Below are positions 53,684 to 61,752 of a stretch of DNA of 64,000 nucleotides, one piece after another. A program made the position numbers and the translations under genes. The notes beneath the pieces were generated by a model. The model did no database searches. It was not told the origin of the DNA and saw only the letters and a list, made by a program, of their open reading frames with translations. Location: the NCBI GenBank assembly GCA_964445575.1, contig CAYULB010000002.1, positions 1-64,000 of the forward strand, in the 5' to 3' direction. Source of the stretch: WJMT01 sp964445575. GTDB lineage: Bacteria > Acidobacteriota > Aminicenantia > Aminicenantales > Aminicenantaceae. The number at the start of each line of letters is the position of its first letter. Positions within the stretch are counted from its first letter, which is position 1.

Positions 53684-55501
53684 TCATTTTATTCTTATCG
53701 GAATTAAGGCAGCTCCCTTGAATACAAAGGGCACCGGTATCTGAAAATTACTTACAGTGGATTTACTGAGTTCTGTTGGCACTGAGGTAGCAATCCGCGA
53801 GGAAGAAAACATAGTCTTCATGCTGGGCGGAAGATTGGGAAGTTCTTCCCCTTTTAAAAAAAGCCCTGGTTTGTCTACCAGGATTTTTAAATAAATACGG
53901 TTATTTTTTCTCTGGTTGCTTAAAACTCGGATCAGCTGATAGAGGTCACGGGGCATAAAAGCTTGAGTCTGATAAAGACTTCTTTCCAGCTGTCCCATTG
54001 AATCTGTATCCCCTACAAAAAGATAAAATTGGGAGCCAGAAGGAAGATTCGGTGCAACAATTCCTCCCTCTCTCAAAACACTATCACCCCTAAAATTCCT
54101 GGAGTATATTTTGACCTGGATGCTCTCTCCGGGCGCAACATCATATTTGTCCAGCCATACCTTCTCAAGATAAGAAATCTTTATGTCTTCTGAAGAATTC
54201 AGTTTCAAATCAATGCGGTGGATCCCCAGCTCTTTAAACTCATTATTGGTTAAAAAATAGGTGACAGCAGCGATCAGGGTCGAAGCATTGTTAACAGAAG
54301 AGTCAAAATTCCCAGAGAAAAGGTCTTCTAGTTGAATACTCATCCCATTCTCAAGAAAAATATTTCCCTGCAACTCAAGAGTGAGGTCCCCTATAGACCT
54401 TTCTTCAGCAAACATGATGCTGAGGACCGCGACATTCATTAAAGTAGGGGTTAATATCTTATTCTCAACCACTTTCAACTGAATATCTTTTGCTTTCTTG
54501 CCTAACTTGTACAGCTCAATATTGACAGGTATAAGGTCAGGCATCTTTCCAATCTCTCCAAACACCCCAGAAGACCGGTCCTGACTGAAGGTTCCTATTA
54601 CAGAGCCTGTGCCCGTCAACTTCAAGGAAGTGGAAAGACTTGGAACTACAGTGATGACATTTGCGGCAGTCATAGCATAATTGACTTGCCCCAAATTGTA
54701 CATAGGATGTCCGAATGCCAGCACATCCGTACCGTCCACATAAGTGGCAGTTCCTGTTGCCGCTATGCTCAAGTCCCCGGATATCAGCTGAACACCGACT
54801 GAGTCCCCTTCCCTTAATTCAATATCTGAAAAACTGGATCTGCTTTGAGTTTGTTCCAAATACCCTACCATCATGGGACTGAATCCAAGGTCAGTGAAAA
54901 AACCTTTCGATTTCTCAAAAGCTCTGTTTGAAAAACCGCTGAATATGAGTGGAACCTTCATGGGTTCAAGGTTTTTCCCTTGATATAATGCATAGGTAGT
55001 TGTGACATGGTACTCTTCATTTATTTCAGAAAGCTCTTCCAGAGTTAGGTGTTTTTTTATGGGTATAGGAGGAGAAAAAGTGGATTTTACATCCTCGGTT
55101 TTTTTTATGTCCACCATCTCTCCAATGGGAGTTATTCCGGCAATGGCTTCAGTAGAAAAAGGGAAGCTGTATGCCACAGCTCCTGCCAGTTTCCCCTGTA
55201 AATATATTGGACTCCCGCTCATTCCCTGGATCACCCCTGTTTTTTCCAAATCGATTCCGGTCAGTTTAGCTAAAATTATATTTCTTTTTGCCCCGATACT
55301 GGGGTCATTTTCTAGAACGCCCAGTATCTCTACCTCAAATTCTCTAATATCCCTGCCTTTTAACACAGTTTTTCCAGTGCCCTTCATTCCTTCTTTTATC
55401 TGATCCACAGGAAAAAAGGAATTTTGGCCACTTAAAGGGGAAGACAAAGCCAGACCTAACATTATAATGATAATAATCGCTTTTATAGGAAATCTTTTCA
55501 T
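53684..55501 (-). CDS. SpoIVB-type S55 serine peptidase, secreted
   Basis: 605 aa with an N-terminal membrane or signal segment (about 6-25). The S55 domain follows, with the catalytic serine in QGMSGSPIY (S97) and VLAFGHPMYNLGQVNYAMTA, both characteristic of SpoIVB-like proteins. After about residue 330 the sequence is beta-rich and unrecognised. In Bacillus SpoIVB triggers sigma-K processing; homologues here are in a diderm without visible sporulation genes, so the role is unknown, perhaps envelope proteolysis. The ATG at 55501 has AGGAG 5 bases upstream. It is probably co-transcribed with the beta-propeller gene. Confidence 0.8.
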   Translation of the reverse strand: MKRFPIKAIIIIIMLGLALSSPLSGQNSFFPVDQIKEGMKGTGKTVLKGRDIREFEVEILGVLENDPSIGAKRNIILAKLTGIDLEKTGVIQGMSGSPIYLQGKLAGAVAYSFPFSTEAIAGITPIGEMVDIKKTEDVKSTFSPPIPIKKHLTLEELSEINEEYHVTTTYALYQGKNLEPMKVPLIFSGFSNRAFEKSKGFFTDLGFSPMMVGYLEQTQSRSSFSDIELREGDSVGVQLISGDLSIAATGTATYVDGTDVLAFGHPMYNLGQVNYAMTAANVITVVPSLSTSLKLTGTGSVIGTFSQDRSSGVFGEIGKMPDLIPVNIELYKLGKKAKDIQLKVVENKILTPTLMNVAVLSIMFAEERSIGDLTLELQGNIFLENGMSIQLEDLFSGNFDSSVNNASTLIAAVTYFLTNNEFKELGIHRIDLKLNSSEDIKISYLEKVWLDKYDVAPGESIQVKIYSRNFRGDSVLREGGIVAPNLPSGSQFYLFVGDTDSMGQLERSLYQTQAFMPRDLYQLIRVLSNQRKNNRIYLKILVDKPGLFLKGEELPNLPPSMKTMFSSSRIATSVPTELSKSTVSNFQIPVPFVFKGAALIPIRIK

Positions 55502-55639
55502 TTCATCTCCTGTGTGTTTTAACCTTTTTTTATAAGTCTTAAACAAAAAAAATATCTCATTGGTTTCAAATATTGTAAATAAGCATAGATCATTCATGGT
55601 ACTATTATACATGTCTGTCTTTTTCAGGGAAAGCCCAGA

Positions 55640-56821
55640 CTAGATGACTTGGAGTACTTTTCCGCATTCTTTAAATTGCTGGATAACTGTATCCAGCTCT
55701 TCGTCAGTATGAGTGGCTGAATAACTGGTCCGGATGAGTGCGTTTCCCCTTGGAACTGCAGGATAAATAACAGGATTTGTAAAAATTCCCCTTTCTCTTA
55801 ACATCTTCCAAAGCATGAATGCTTTTTCGTCATTTCCGATTATAACCGGAATCACCGCACTTTGAGTGGGACCAGTCTCATATCCCATAGACTGGAAACT
55901 GGTTCTCATTTTCTTTGTAATTTCCCATAGCCTTTCTCTTCTCTCCGGCTCATTTTCAATGATATCCAGAGTAGCCAGCACAGTGGCGACAGAAGCGGGA
56001 GTAATGCTGGCACTGAATATAAGCGATCGGGCAAAATGTTTTATATAAGAAATAACCTTTTTCTCTCCAACCACAAATCCTCCTAAAGAAGCAAAAGATT
56101 TGCTGAAGGTCCCCATGATGAGGTCAACATCCTCTTCCACACCGAAATGTTCGCAAGTGCCTCTTCCATGCTCTCCCATAACTCCGATTCCATGAGCATC
56201 ATCAACCATGACCTTGGCATTATATTTTTTAGCCAGTCTGACAATTCCAGGCAGGTCAGCCAAGTCTCCTTCCATGCTGAAAACTCCATCCACCACAATG
56301 AGTTTATTCCTTTCTTCCTCTACAGAAGAAAGGACTCTTTCCAAATCATCCATATCATTGTGCTTAAATTTACAGACATCTCCATAGGAAAGGCGGCTGG
56401 CATCAATGATGCTGGCATGGACCATTTCATCCGACAAAATGACTTCTCCTTTCTGAACTAGAGTTGATATGATTCCTTGGTTGGTCTGAAAGCCAGTGCT
56501 GAAAGCCAGTGCTGCTTCCTTTTTCATGAATCGGGCCAGCCTTTCTTCCGATTCCACATGAATATCAAGGGTCCCGTTTAAAAACCTTGAACCGCAGGTA
56601 GCCACTCCATATTTATCAACAGCCTCTTTGGCTGCCTGCATGACTTTTGGATGGTCAATAAGGCCCAGATAATTGTTGGAACCGACCATGATCACATCTT
56701 TTTCATTGATCTTGACCTTGTTCCCTTCTACTTTCTGTATGGGAGTAAAATAGGGATAAATCCCCGTTTCCTGAGCCTCCTCAGCTCTCCTAAAGCAGTA
56801 GCATTTATCAAATAAACCCAC
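55640..56821 (-). CDS. Serine palmitoyltransferase/KBL-type alpha-oxoamine synthase
   Basis: 393 aa PLP enzyme. SNNYLGLIDHPKV, GSRFLNGTLDIHVESEERLA, VVDGVFSMEGDLADLPGIVR, VMVDDAHGIGVMGEHGRGTC and the PLP lysine K241 in GTFSKSFASLGGFV are all family signatures. It condenses an amino acid with an acyl-CoA and releases CO2. The segment IKHFARSLIFSASITPASVA and the overall wording resemble bacterial serine palmitoyltransferases more than glycine C-acetyltransferase, but this is a judgement by eye. The start is GTG 56821 with AGGAGG 5 bases upstream. It diverges from an SDR gene (56912-57886). Confidence 0.85.
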   Translation of the reverse strand: MGLFDKCYCFRRAEEAQETGIYPYFTPIQKVEGNKVKINEKDVIMVGSNNYLGLIDHPKVMQAAKEAVDKYGVATCGSRFLNGTLDIHVESEERLARFMKKEAALAFSTGFQTNQGIISTLVQKGEVILSDEMVHASIIDASRLSYGDVCKFKHNDMDDLERVLSSVEEERNKLIVVDGVFSMEGDLADLPGIVRLAKKYNAKVMVDDAHGIGVMGEHGRGTCEHFGVEEDVDLIMGTFSKSFASLGGFVVGEKKVISYIKHFARSLIFSASITPASVATVLATLDIIENEPERRERLWEITKKMRTSFQSMGYETGPTQSAVIPVIIGNDEKAFMLWKMLRERGIFTNPVIYPAVPRGNALIRTSYSATHTDEELDTVIQQFKECGKVLQVI

Positions 56822-56875
56822 GATTTCCTCCTGCTAAATGGTTTAAGATTTTAGAAAAAAACATCTTCTGATGAT

Positions 56876-56904
56876 TTGACCTGACAAATGTATTTCCTTA
56901 CAAT
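56876..56904 (+). promoter_or_regulatory. Sigma-70-type promoter giving a leaderless mRNA
   Basis: TTGACC (56876-56881), 17 bases, TACAAT (56899-56904). Seven bases separate the -10 box from the ATG at 56912, so transcription should start at or next to the start codon. There is no ribosome site between them. Confidence 0.65.
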
Positions 56905-56911
56905 TTCTATC

Positions 56912-57886
56912 ATGAAAATTTTCATAACGGGTGGGACCGGCTTTGTCGGCAGTCACCTTGTTGATTTCCTGTTAAAATTTAAAAACATTGAAATACATGC
57001 CCTCACCCGCAATCTCAAACAACTAAAATGGCTGAGAAGCCGCAACGTCAATCTTGTGGAAGGCGATTTGTTTTCCTTTCCTTCTCTCCCTTCCGATCTG
57101 GACTGCGTTTTTCACATTGCCGGTGTCAGTAAAGCACTTAAATCTGAAGATTATTATACAGTAAACCAGAAAGGCACAGCAAGCCTTTTTCAGAAACTAT
57201 CCTTAGGATATCCCAATCTTAAAAAAGTCATACACTTAAGCAGTCTGGCTGCAGCAGGGCCATGCTGTGACGGAAAACCTGTGACAGAAAACACAGAGCC
57301 CTTTTGTGTGACTCCTTACGGAGAAAGCAAACGACTGGGAGAAAAAGAAGCTCTTAAGTATAAACAAAACTTTTCTGTGATTATCGTTAGGGTAGGGCCT
57401 GTTTTTGGTCCCAGAGATAAAGATTTTCTTCCCTACTTCAAATTTATAAACAAAGGAATCCTCCCCTCTCTGGATTCAAAATCAGGTCTGATGAGCCTAT
57501 GCTATATCAAAGATTTAGTCCGGGCTCTGTACTTATGCATGAATAAAGACCTTGAAAGCGGAGAAATATTCCATATTGCTGACCCTCGTCCCTACAGCTG
57601 GGATGAGCTGGGAATGACTATTGCCAAATCTCTGGGGAAAAAACCTGTAAAAATAAACCCTCCCCGCTTCCTTCTCCGCATTGTTACTGCGCTTTCTGAG
57701 TTAGGTTCAAAAATCAATAAAAACCCCAGTATACTGAACCAGGATAAATTGATGGAAATGAATCAGGAAGGGTGGACAACCGACACTTCAAAAGCCAGAA
57801 AAGAGCTCGGGTTTGAAACCAGTTATTCTCTGGAACAGGCTGTTAAAGAGACAGTCAACTGGTACAAAGATATGAACTGGTTGTGA
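56912..57886 (+). CDS. NAD-dependent epimerase/dehydratase (extended SDR)
   Basis: 324 aa. The nucleotide-binding motif is ITGGTGFVGSHLVDFLL at the N-terminus. The active-site tyrosine and lysine appear as TPYGESKRLGE (Y-x-x-x-K), and the upstream Ser region is LSSLAAAGP. VRVGPVFGPRDKDFLPYFKF is typical of extended SDRs. It reduces or epimerises a sugar nucleotide or a lipid ketone. Next to an SPT-like gene it is a candidate 3-ketosphinganine reductase (CerR type), which is an inference from context. The start at 56912 is chosen from the promoter position and the SDR motif; an ATG at 56888 lies inside the promoter. Confidence 0.85.
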   Translation: MKIFITGGTGFVGSHLVDFLLKFKNIEIHALTRNLKQLKWLRSRNVNLVEGDLFSFPSLPSDLDCVFHIAGVSKALKSEDYYTVNQKGTASLFQKLSLGYPNLKKVIHLSSLAAAGPCCDGKPVTENTEPFCVTPYGESKRLGEKEALKYKQNFSVIIVRVGPVFGPRDKDFLPYFKFINKGILPSLDSKSGLMSLCYIKDLVRALYLCMNKDLESGEIFHIADPRPYSWDELGMTIAKSLGKKPVKINPPRFLLRIVTALSELGSKINKNPSILNQDKLMEMNQEGWTTDTSKARKELGFETSYSLEQAVKETVNWYKDMNWL

Positions 57887-57887
57887 C

Positions 57888-58370
57888 TTAATGATCCGGA
57901 TGCCTTATGGAAGTATAAAAGGTAGCGGAAAATCCTTTTTTATCCTTAAGACACCATTCTTCTTCCAGAGAACAAGCAAAATACCTGACTTTTCCCTTAA
58001 CCATATGGTTCCCTCTTTCCGCTTCCGTCTTTACAGTAAAGGGCACTTTTACCGGTTCTGAAAGGTCCAGATATTCCACTCCATCTTTTTCTTTAACTTT
58101 TATATCCAGGTCAGAAGCAGTGAAAAAGTCTTTGGAGAAAGCCAAGATGTCTGAGGGTTCGATTTCGATGATAAAGGAGGGTTGAGAGCTAATGATAATC
58201 CCTTCCTTAACCGAAAAATTCAAAACAATGTTTCCTTCCTGTCCTCTGGAAAGCCGTTTGGGACTTACATTGGCATTGATTCCAAGCAAATCATATTTAT
58301 CTGATTTGTCTGAAGCAAAAGACAGCAAGGTCAAACAGATAAGAACTGCAATGCAGGCACTTTCTCTCAT
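57888..58370 (-). CDS. DsbD N-terminal-domain-like secreted protein
   Basis: 160 aa with a signal peptide (MRESACIAVLICLTLLSFAS). The mature part is a beta-rich domain containing the cysteine pair in RYFACSLEEEWCLKDKKGF. This matches the position of the redox-active pair of the DsbD alpha domain, which passes electrons to periplasmic thiol proteins. No DsbD transmembrane or thioredoxin domain is attached. It could be a free redox carrier. The ribosome site is weak. Convergent with the SDR gene 1 bp away. Confidence 0.65.
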   Translation of the reverse strand: MRESACIAVLICLTLLSFASDKSDKYDLLGINANVSPKRLSRGQEGNIVLNFSVKEGIIISSQPSFIIEIEPSDILAFSKDFFTASDLDIKVKEKDGVEYLDLSEPVKVPFTVKTEAERGNHMVKGKVRYFACSLEEEWCLKDKKGFSATFYTSIRHPDH

Positions 58371-58382
58371 TGATGGCTTCTT

Positions 58383-58399
58383 TATAGATATAATCTATA
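58383..58399. promoter_or_regulatory. Palindrome over the start of the DsbD-N-like gene
   Basis: TATAGAT-ATA-ATCTATA is a perfect inverted repeat that overlaps the -10 box and predicted transcription start of the minus-strand promoter at 58397-58425. Possible repressor operator. Confidence 0.4.
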
Positions 58400-58425
58400 A
58401 TAATGAGTTGTGGGATAGAATTCAA
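58397..58425 (-). promoter_or_regulatory. Sigma-70-type promoter of the DsbD-N-like gene
   Basis: On the minus strand TTGAAT (58425-58420), 17 bases, TATTAT (58402-58397), about 26 bases before the ATG at 58370. Confidence 0.5.
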
Positions 58426-58509
58426 ATTTTAGCCCAAAAAAAATTCATTTATCAGAGAAAAATTTAACTTTATTTTTTTATATATATTTATTATAATCCA
58501 AAAAATAAA

Positions 58510-59511
58510 ATGAGTTTGAGATCACAAATCACGGGAACAGGACACTTTGTGCCCCCCCGCATTGCTACAAATTTCGACCTGAAAAAGGAAATAGATACTT
58601 CTGACGAATGGATACGCAAAAGAACAGGAATCAGAGAAAGACATTATGTTGAACCTGGAACCGGTTCTTCAGACCTAGCTTATGAAGCCTCCTTAAAAGC
58701 CATTCGAGACGCAGGAATCCAAAAGGATGATATTGATTTCATCATTGCAGCGACTCTGTCTCCAGACCATTACTTTCCTGGAATTGCCGTGCTGGTCCAA
58801 TCAAAACTGGGGATTAAAAATATCGGAGCTCTGGACATCCGGAATCAATGCAGCGGCTTCATCTACGCTTTATCTATAGCAGACCAATATATTAAATCTG
58901 GAATGTACCGGAAAATACTGTTAGTGGCTGCAGAGGTTCAGTCCACAAATCTTGACTATTCCATGGAAGGAAGACACATTGCCGTTCTTTTTGGAGACGG
59001 GGGAGCGGCTGTCATAATAGAAGGAATTGAAAATGATGAAAACCGGGGTCTTCTTTCCACTCACCTGTTCTCTGACGGAAGATTCGCATCAAAGTTATGG
59101 ATGGAAACTCCCAGCCCCAAAGACAAACCTACCTTTTCCTATGAAATGATTGACAAAAAAAGGTGCTTTCCGAAAATGGATGGAAAGCATGTATTTGTTA
59201 ATGCTGTTGAAAAAATGCCTCAAGCCGTTTGGGCAGCTCTGGAATACAATCACATGACCATCGATGACGTGGATCATCTCATCCCTCATCAAGCTAATGA
59301 CAGAATAAGTCTTATGGTGGCACAAAAATTAGGAATCCCGGTTCCTAAAGTGATCAGAAATATTGACCGTTTGGGAAACACCACAGCAGCCTCAATTCCT
59401 ATAGCCCTGGATGAATCCGTTAGAAACGGACGAATAAAAAAAGGCGATATTGTGGCGCTGACATCCTTTGGATCAGGTTATACCTGGGCTTCTGCTCTCA
59501 TGCGATGGTAA
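58510..59511 (+). CDS. fabH: Beta-ketoacyl-ACP synthase III
   Basis: 333 aa thiolase-fold enzyme that starts fatty-acid synthesis by condensing acyl-CoA with malonyl-ACP. The catalytic triad is visible: C114 (RNQCSGFIYAL), H260 (IPHQAND) and N290 (GNTTAAS). TSDEWIRKRTGIRERHY near the N-terminus is typical. A TATAAT at 58492-58497 lies 12 bases before the ATG and there is no ribosome site, so its leader may be very short. No other fab gene is adjacent; fabZ is in the lpx block. A FabH-like enzyme of another pathway cannot be excluded. Confidence 0.9.
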   Translation: MSLRSQITGTGHFVPPRIATNFDLKKEIDTSDEWIRKRTGIRERHYVEPGTGSSDLAYEASLKAIRDAGIQKDDIDFIIAATLSPDHYFPGIAVLVQSKLGIKNIGALDIRNQCSGFIYALSIADQYIKSGMYRKILLVAAEVQSTNLDYSMEGRHIAVLFGDGGAAVIIEGIENDENRGLLSTHLFSDGRFASKLWMETPSPKDKPTFSYEMIDKKRCFPKMDGKHVFVNAVEKMPQAVWAALEYNHMTIDDVDHLIPHQANDRISLMVAQKLGIPVPKVIRNIDRLGNTTAASIPIALDESVRNGRIKKGDIVALTSFGSGYTWASALMRW

Positions 59512-59900
59512 TGATAAATGTGACAGTTAAGGTGATTGAATAACCTACCTTTATTTAGTTATGGTTTTGTGCTAGGATTGTTATTTAATCTGGATTATTC
59601 ACGAGTTGAGATTGGAGATTGCTGCAGATGCGAGGCACAGGGCATGAAGTCGTGGTCCTTCACTGCGAATGCCCTGTAACGAAGCAGATGCAGTGAGATC
59701 GGCTCGCCTGGAAGGTAAAAAAATGGCGATTAAGATTAAAAATATAAACAAGAAAAATATTCAAGACATTGTTCCTGAAAGAATCTTGCATATAGCTGAA
59801 AATAAATTATTAAAAAACATCGCTATTTTTTTATGAATAGGTCAGGCTAATATTAATCATTTAACAAAGAATATTTGTGGTTAAATACAGGAGGAACAAT
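59512..59900. other. 389-bp intergenic region dominated by repeat copy A
   Basis: No gene is visible. Repeat copy A (59587-59848) fills most of it. The last 50 bp carry the AGGAGG ribosome site of the next gene. Confidence 0.7.
59587..59848 (+). repeat. Full-length intergenic repeat, copy A (262 bp)
   Basis: Terminal inverted repeats AATCTGGATTATTCA (59587-59601) and TGAATAGGTCAGGCT (59834-59848). The GC-rich core (about 59621-59710) holds CAGGGCAT pairing with ATGCCCTG, an outer GCGAG/CTCGC pair and a direct repeat of GCAGATGC. The AT-rich half is framed by TAAAAAAATGGCGAT (59716-59730) and ATCGCTATTTTTTTA (59819-59833), a 15-bp stem with one G-T pair. Copy B at 32174-32431 is the same element on the other strand. 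Confidence 0.85.
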
Positions 59901-61664
59901 ATGAAAAAGATTTTAACCATTCTTTTCATTTTTGCATTTTCACTGACCAGCACTGGGATTCTTTTCTCTCAAAATAAAGAAGATGAAAAATTCCAGAAAA
60001 CTTTAGAGGACTACCTGGATACTTTATGGAAGTTCTTTCCTACTCAGGCCACCCTTGCTGGATTTCATGGATATGACGATAAACTGGAAGATTTTTCCAG
60101 CCGTAATGTCTCCAAACAGTATGAAAACCTGGAAAAACTGAATAAATCATTCATAGTTGATATCGACACAGAAGCATTGAGCCCTGAAGTCAAAATAGAC
60201 CATTCTATGGTCATTGATGGTCTTTCCCTTGAATTACTCCAGCACGAAAGTCTTCTTCCCTGGGAATATGACCCATTATTTTACAACAAAATATTATTCA
60301 ACTGTGTAAGACCTCTGATGACAGGAGATTTTGGCAGTCCTGAAGATCGAGCCAAAAATGCAGTTAAGCGGCTCAATGAAATACCCAAATTCCTGAAAAC
60401 AGCCATGAAAAACTTAAAAACTCCCCCTCAAATCTCTACAGAAAAAGCCATTGAGCAATTCCCGGCCATACTGAATTTTTATCAAAATGAAATGCCCCAG
60501 CTCATCCAGGAAGCTCCTGATTCCCAAAAGTCTGACCTTCAGAATAAACTTGCTTCTGTCATTCCCGCTTTACAGGAATATCAAACCTATTTAAAGAATG
60601 ACCTTCTTCCCAAATCAACAGGCAATTTCCGCTTACTCACCGCCCATGTGAGAATGGCCAGAATGAGCTTACAGAATCTTACTCCTCTTCAGCAAATTGC
60701 AGAAATGGCAAAAATCGATATCAACAACATACACAGAGAGATGGCTCTGATTTGCATTTCCTTCTATAAAATCATGGACCCAAAATTCAATGTTGAAAAA
60801 CCCCCTTCAAATCTTACAGAAGAACAGGTTAGAAATGTCATCATCTCCCACGTCCTTGATAAACTAAAAACCTTTCACCCGACCAAAGAAAACTTTATGG
60901 AAGCTTTAAAGTCATCTAAAGAGGACGTTAAAGAATTCATACAGGAAAAAGAACTGCTCCTCAATCTTCCTGAAGCGGAATTGAATATCGAGGAAATGCC
61001 TGAAGTCTTCAACCTGGGGAACCGCTTCAGACTGGTGAGGCCTGCCCCGTATGAGGATTCAGATCAATATAACCTTCAAATTGCTCCTATTGATGAAAAT
61101 TTAAGCGACGAGGCTATCCAGGGAATCCTGGAAGAATACAATGATTTCATGCTGCCCTTCTACAGCACAAGAAACATCTATCCAGGACCTTTTGTTCCTG
61201 CCTATACGACACTTAAAGATGCTTCTTTAGCCCGGAAACTTCACCCTAACAGAGCGATCTTCCATGGTTGGCCTTTGTTTGTCGAAGAAATGTTAGCTAT
61301 GAACGGAATTGGAAATTATGACTTAAGATATCGCTTGCATCAATTAAAAATGAAGCTCAAGAGTGCCATTGATTTTATATTGGACCTTCAGATCCATCAA
61401 GGGAGCATGACCAAAGAACAAGCTGTCAACTATATGACAAGGATGGGTTTCCAATCCAAAGCCGAAGCTGAAAAGAACTGGGAGAGAATCGTCTTGATGC
61501 CTGTTGAAGCTGCCATGCCCTATGTAGGTTACCAAGAAATGCTGGATATACAAGAAAATTACAAAAAAATCAAAGGGGATTCTTACAGCAAAAAAGAATT
61601 TCTCCAGGAATTACTCAATTATGGTCCTATCCCACTCAGACTATTAAGAGAAGAGATCAAATAA
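59901..61664 (+). CDS. Secreted DUF885-family protein lacking the usual metal motif
   Basis: 587 aa with a signal peptide (MKKILTILFIFAFSLTSTGI). The body follows DUF885 proteins: FQKTLEDYLDTLWKFFPTQA at the N-terminus and, near the C-terminus, HGWPLFVEEMLAMNG, then HQLKMKLKSAIDFILDLQIH and AVNYMTRMGFQSKAEAEKNW. Active DUF885 proteins have an HEGxPGHH-type stretch just before this; here that position reads YTTLKDASLARKLHPNRAIF, so the zinc site seems lost. Probably a non-catalytic or altered homologue. AGGAGG precedes the ATG at 59901. Confidence 0.72.
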   Translation: MKKILTILFIFAFSLTSTGILFSQNKEDEKFQKTLEDYLDTLWKFFPTQATLAGFHGYDDKLEDFSSRNVSKQYENLEKLNKSFIVDIDTEALSPEVKIDHSMVIDGLSLELLQHESLLPWEYDPLFYNKILFNCVRPLMTGDFGSPEDRAKNAVKRLNEIPKFLKTAMKNLKTPPQISTEKAIEQFPAILNFYQNEMPQLIQEAPDSQKSDLQNKLASVIPALQEYQTYLKNDLLPKSTGNFRLLTAHVRMARMSLQNLTPLQQIAEMAKIDINNIHREMALICISFYKIMDPKFNVEKPPSNLTEEQVRNVIISHVLDKLKTFHPTKENFMEALKSSKEDVKEFIQEKELLLNLPEAELNIEEMPEVFNLGNRFRLVRPAPYEDSDQYNLQIAPIDENLSDEAIQGILEEYNDFMLPFYSTRNIYPGPFVPAYTTLKDASLARKLHPNRAIFHGWPLFVEEMLAMNGIGNYDLRYRLHQLKMKLKSAIDFILDLQIHQGSMTKEQAVNYMTRMGFQSKAEAEKNWERIVLMPVEAAMPYVGYQEMLDIQENYKKIKGDSYSKKEFLQELLNYGPIPLRLLREEIK

Positions 61665-61687
61665 AACAGAAGACAAATACCATATAT

Positions 61688-61719
61688 AAAAAAGACCCGT
61701 TCAAAAGCGGGTCTTTTTT
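61688..61719. terminator. Intrinsic terminator
   Basis: A perfect 12-bp stem, AAAAAAGACCCG (61688-61699) with CGGGTCTTTTTT (61708-61719), and an 8-base loop; the stem ends in a T-run. It ends the DUF885-like transcript and is symmetrical enough to work in both directions. Confidence 0.9.
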
Positions 61720-61752
61720 TATGCAATCTTAGCCCGGCTGAAGATAAGAAAA

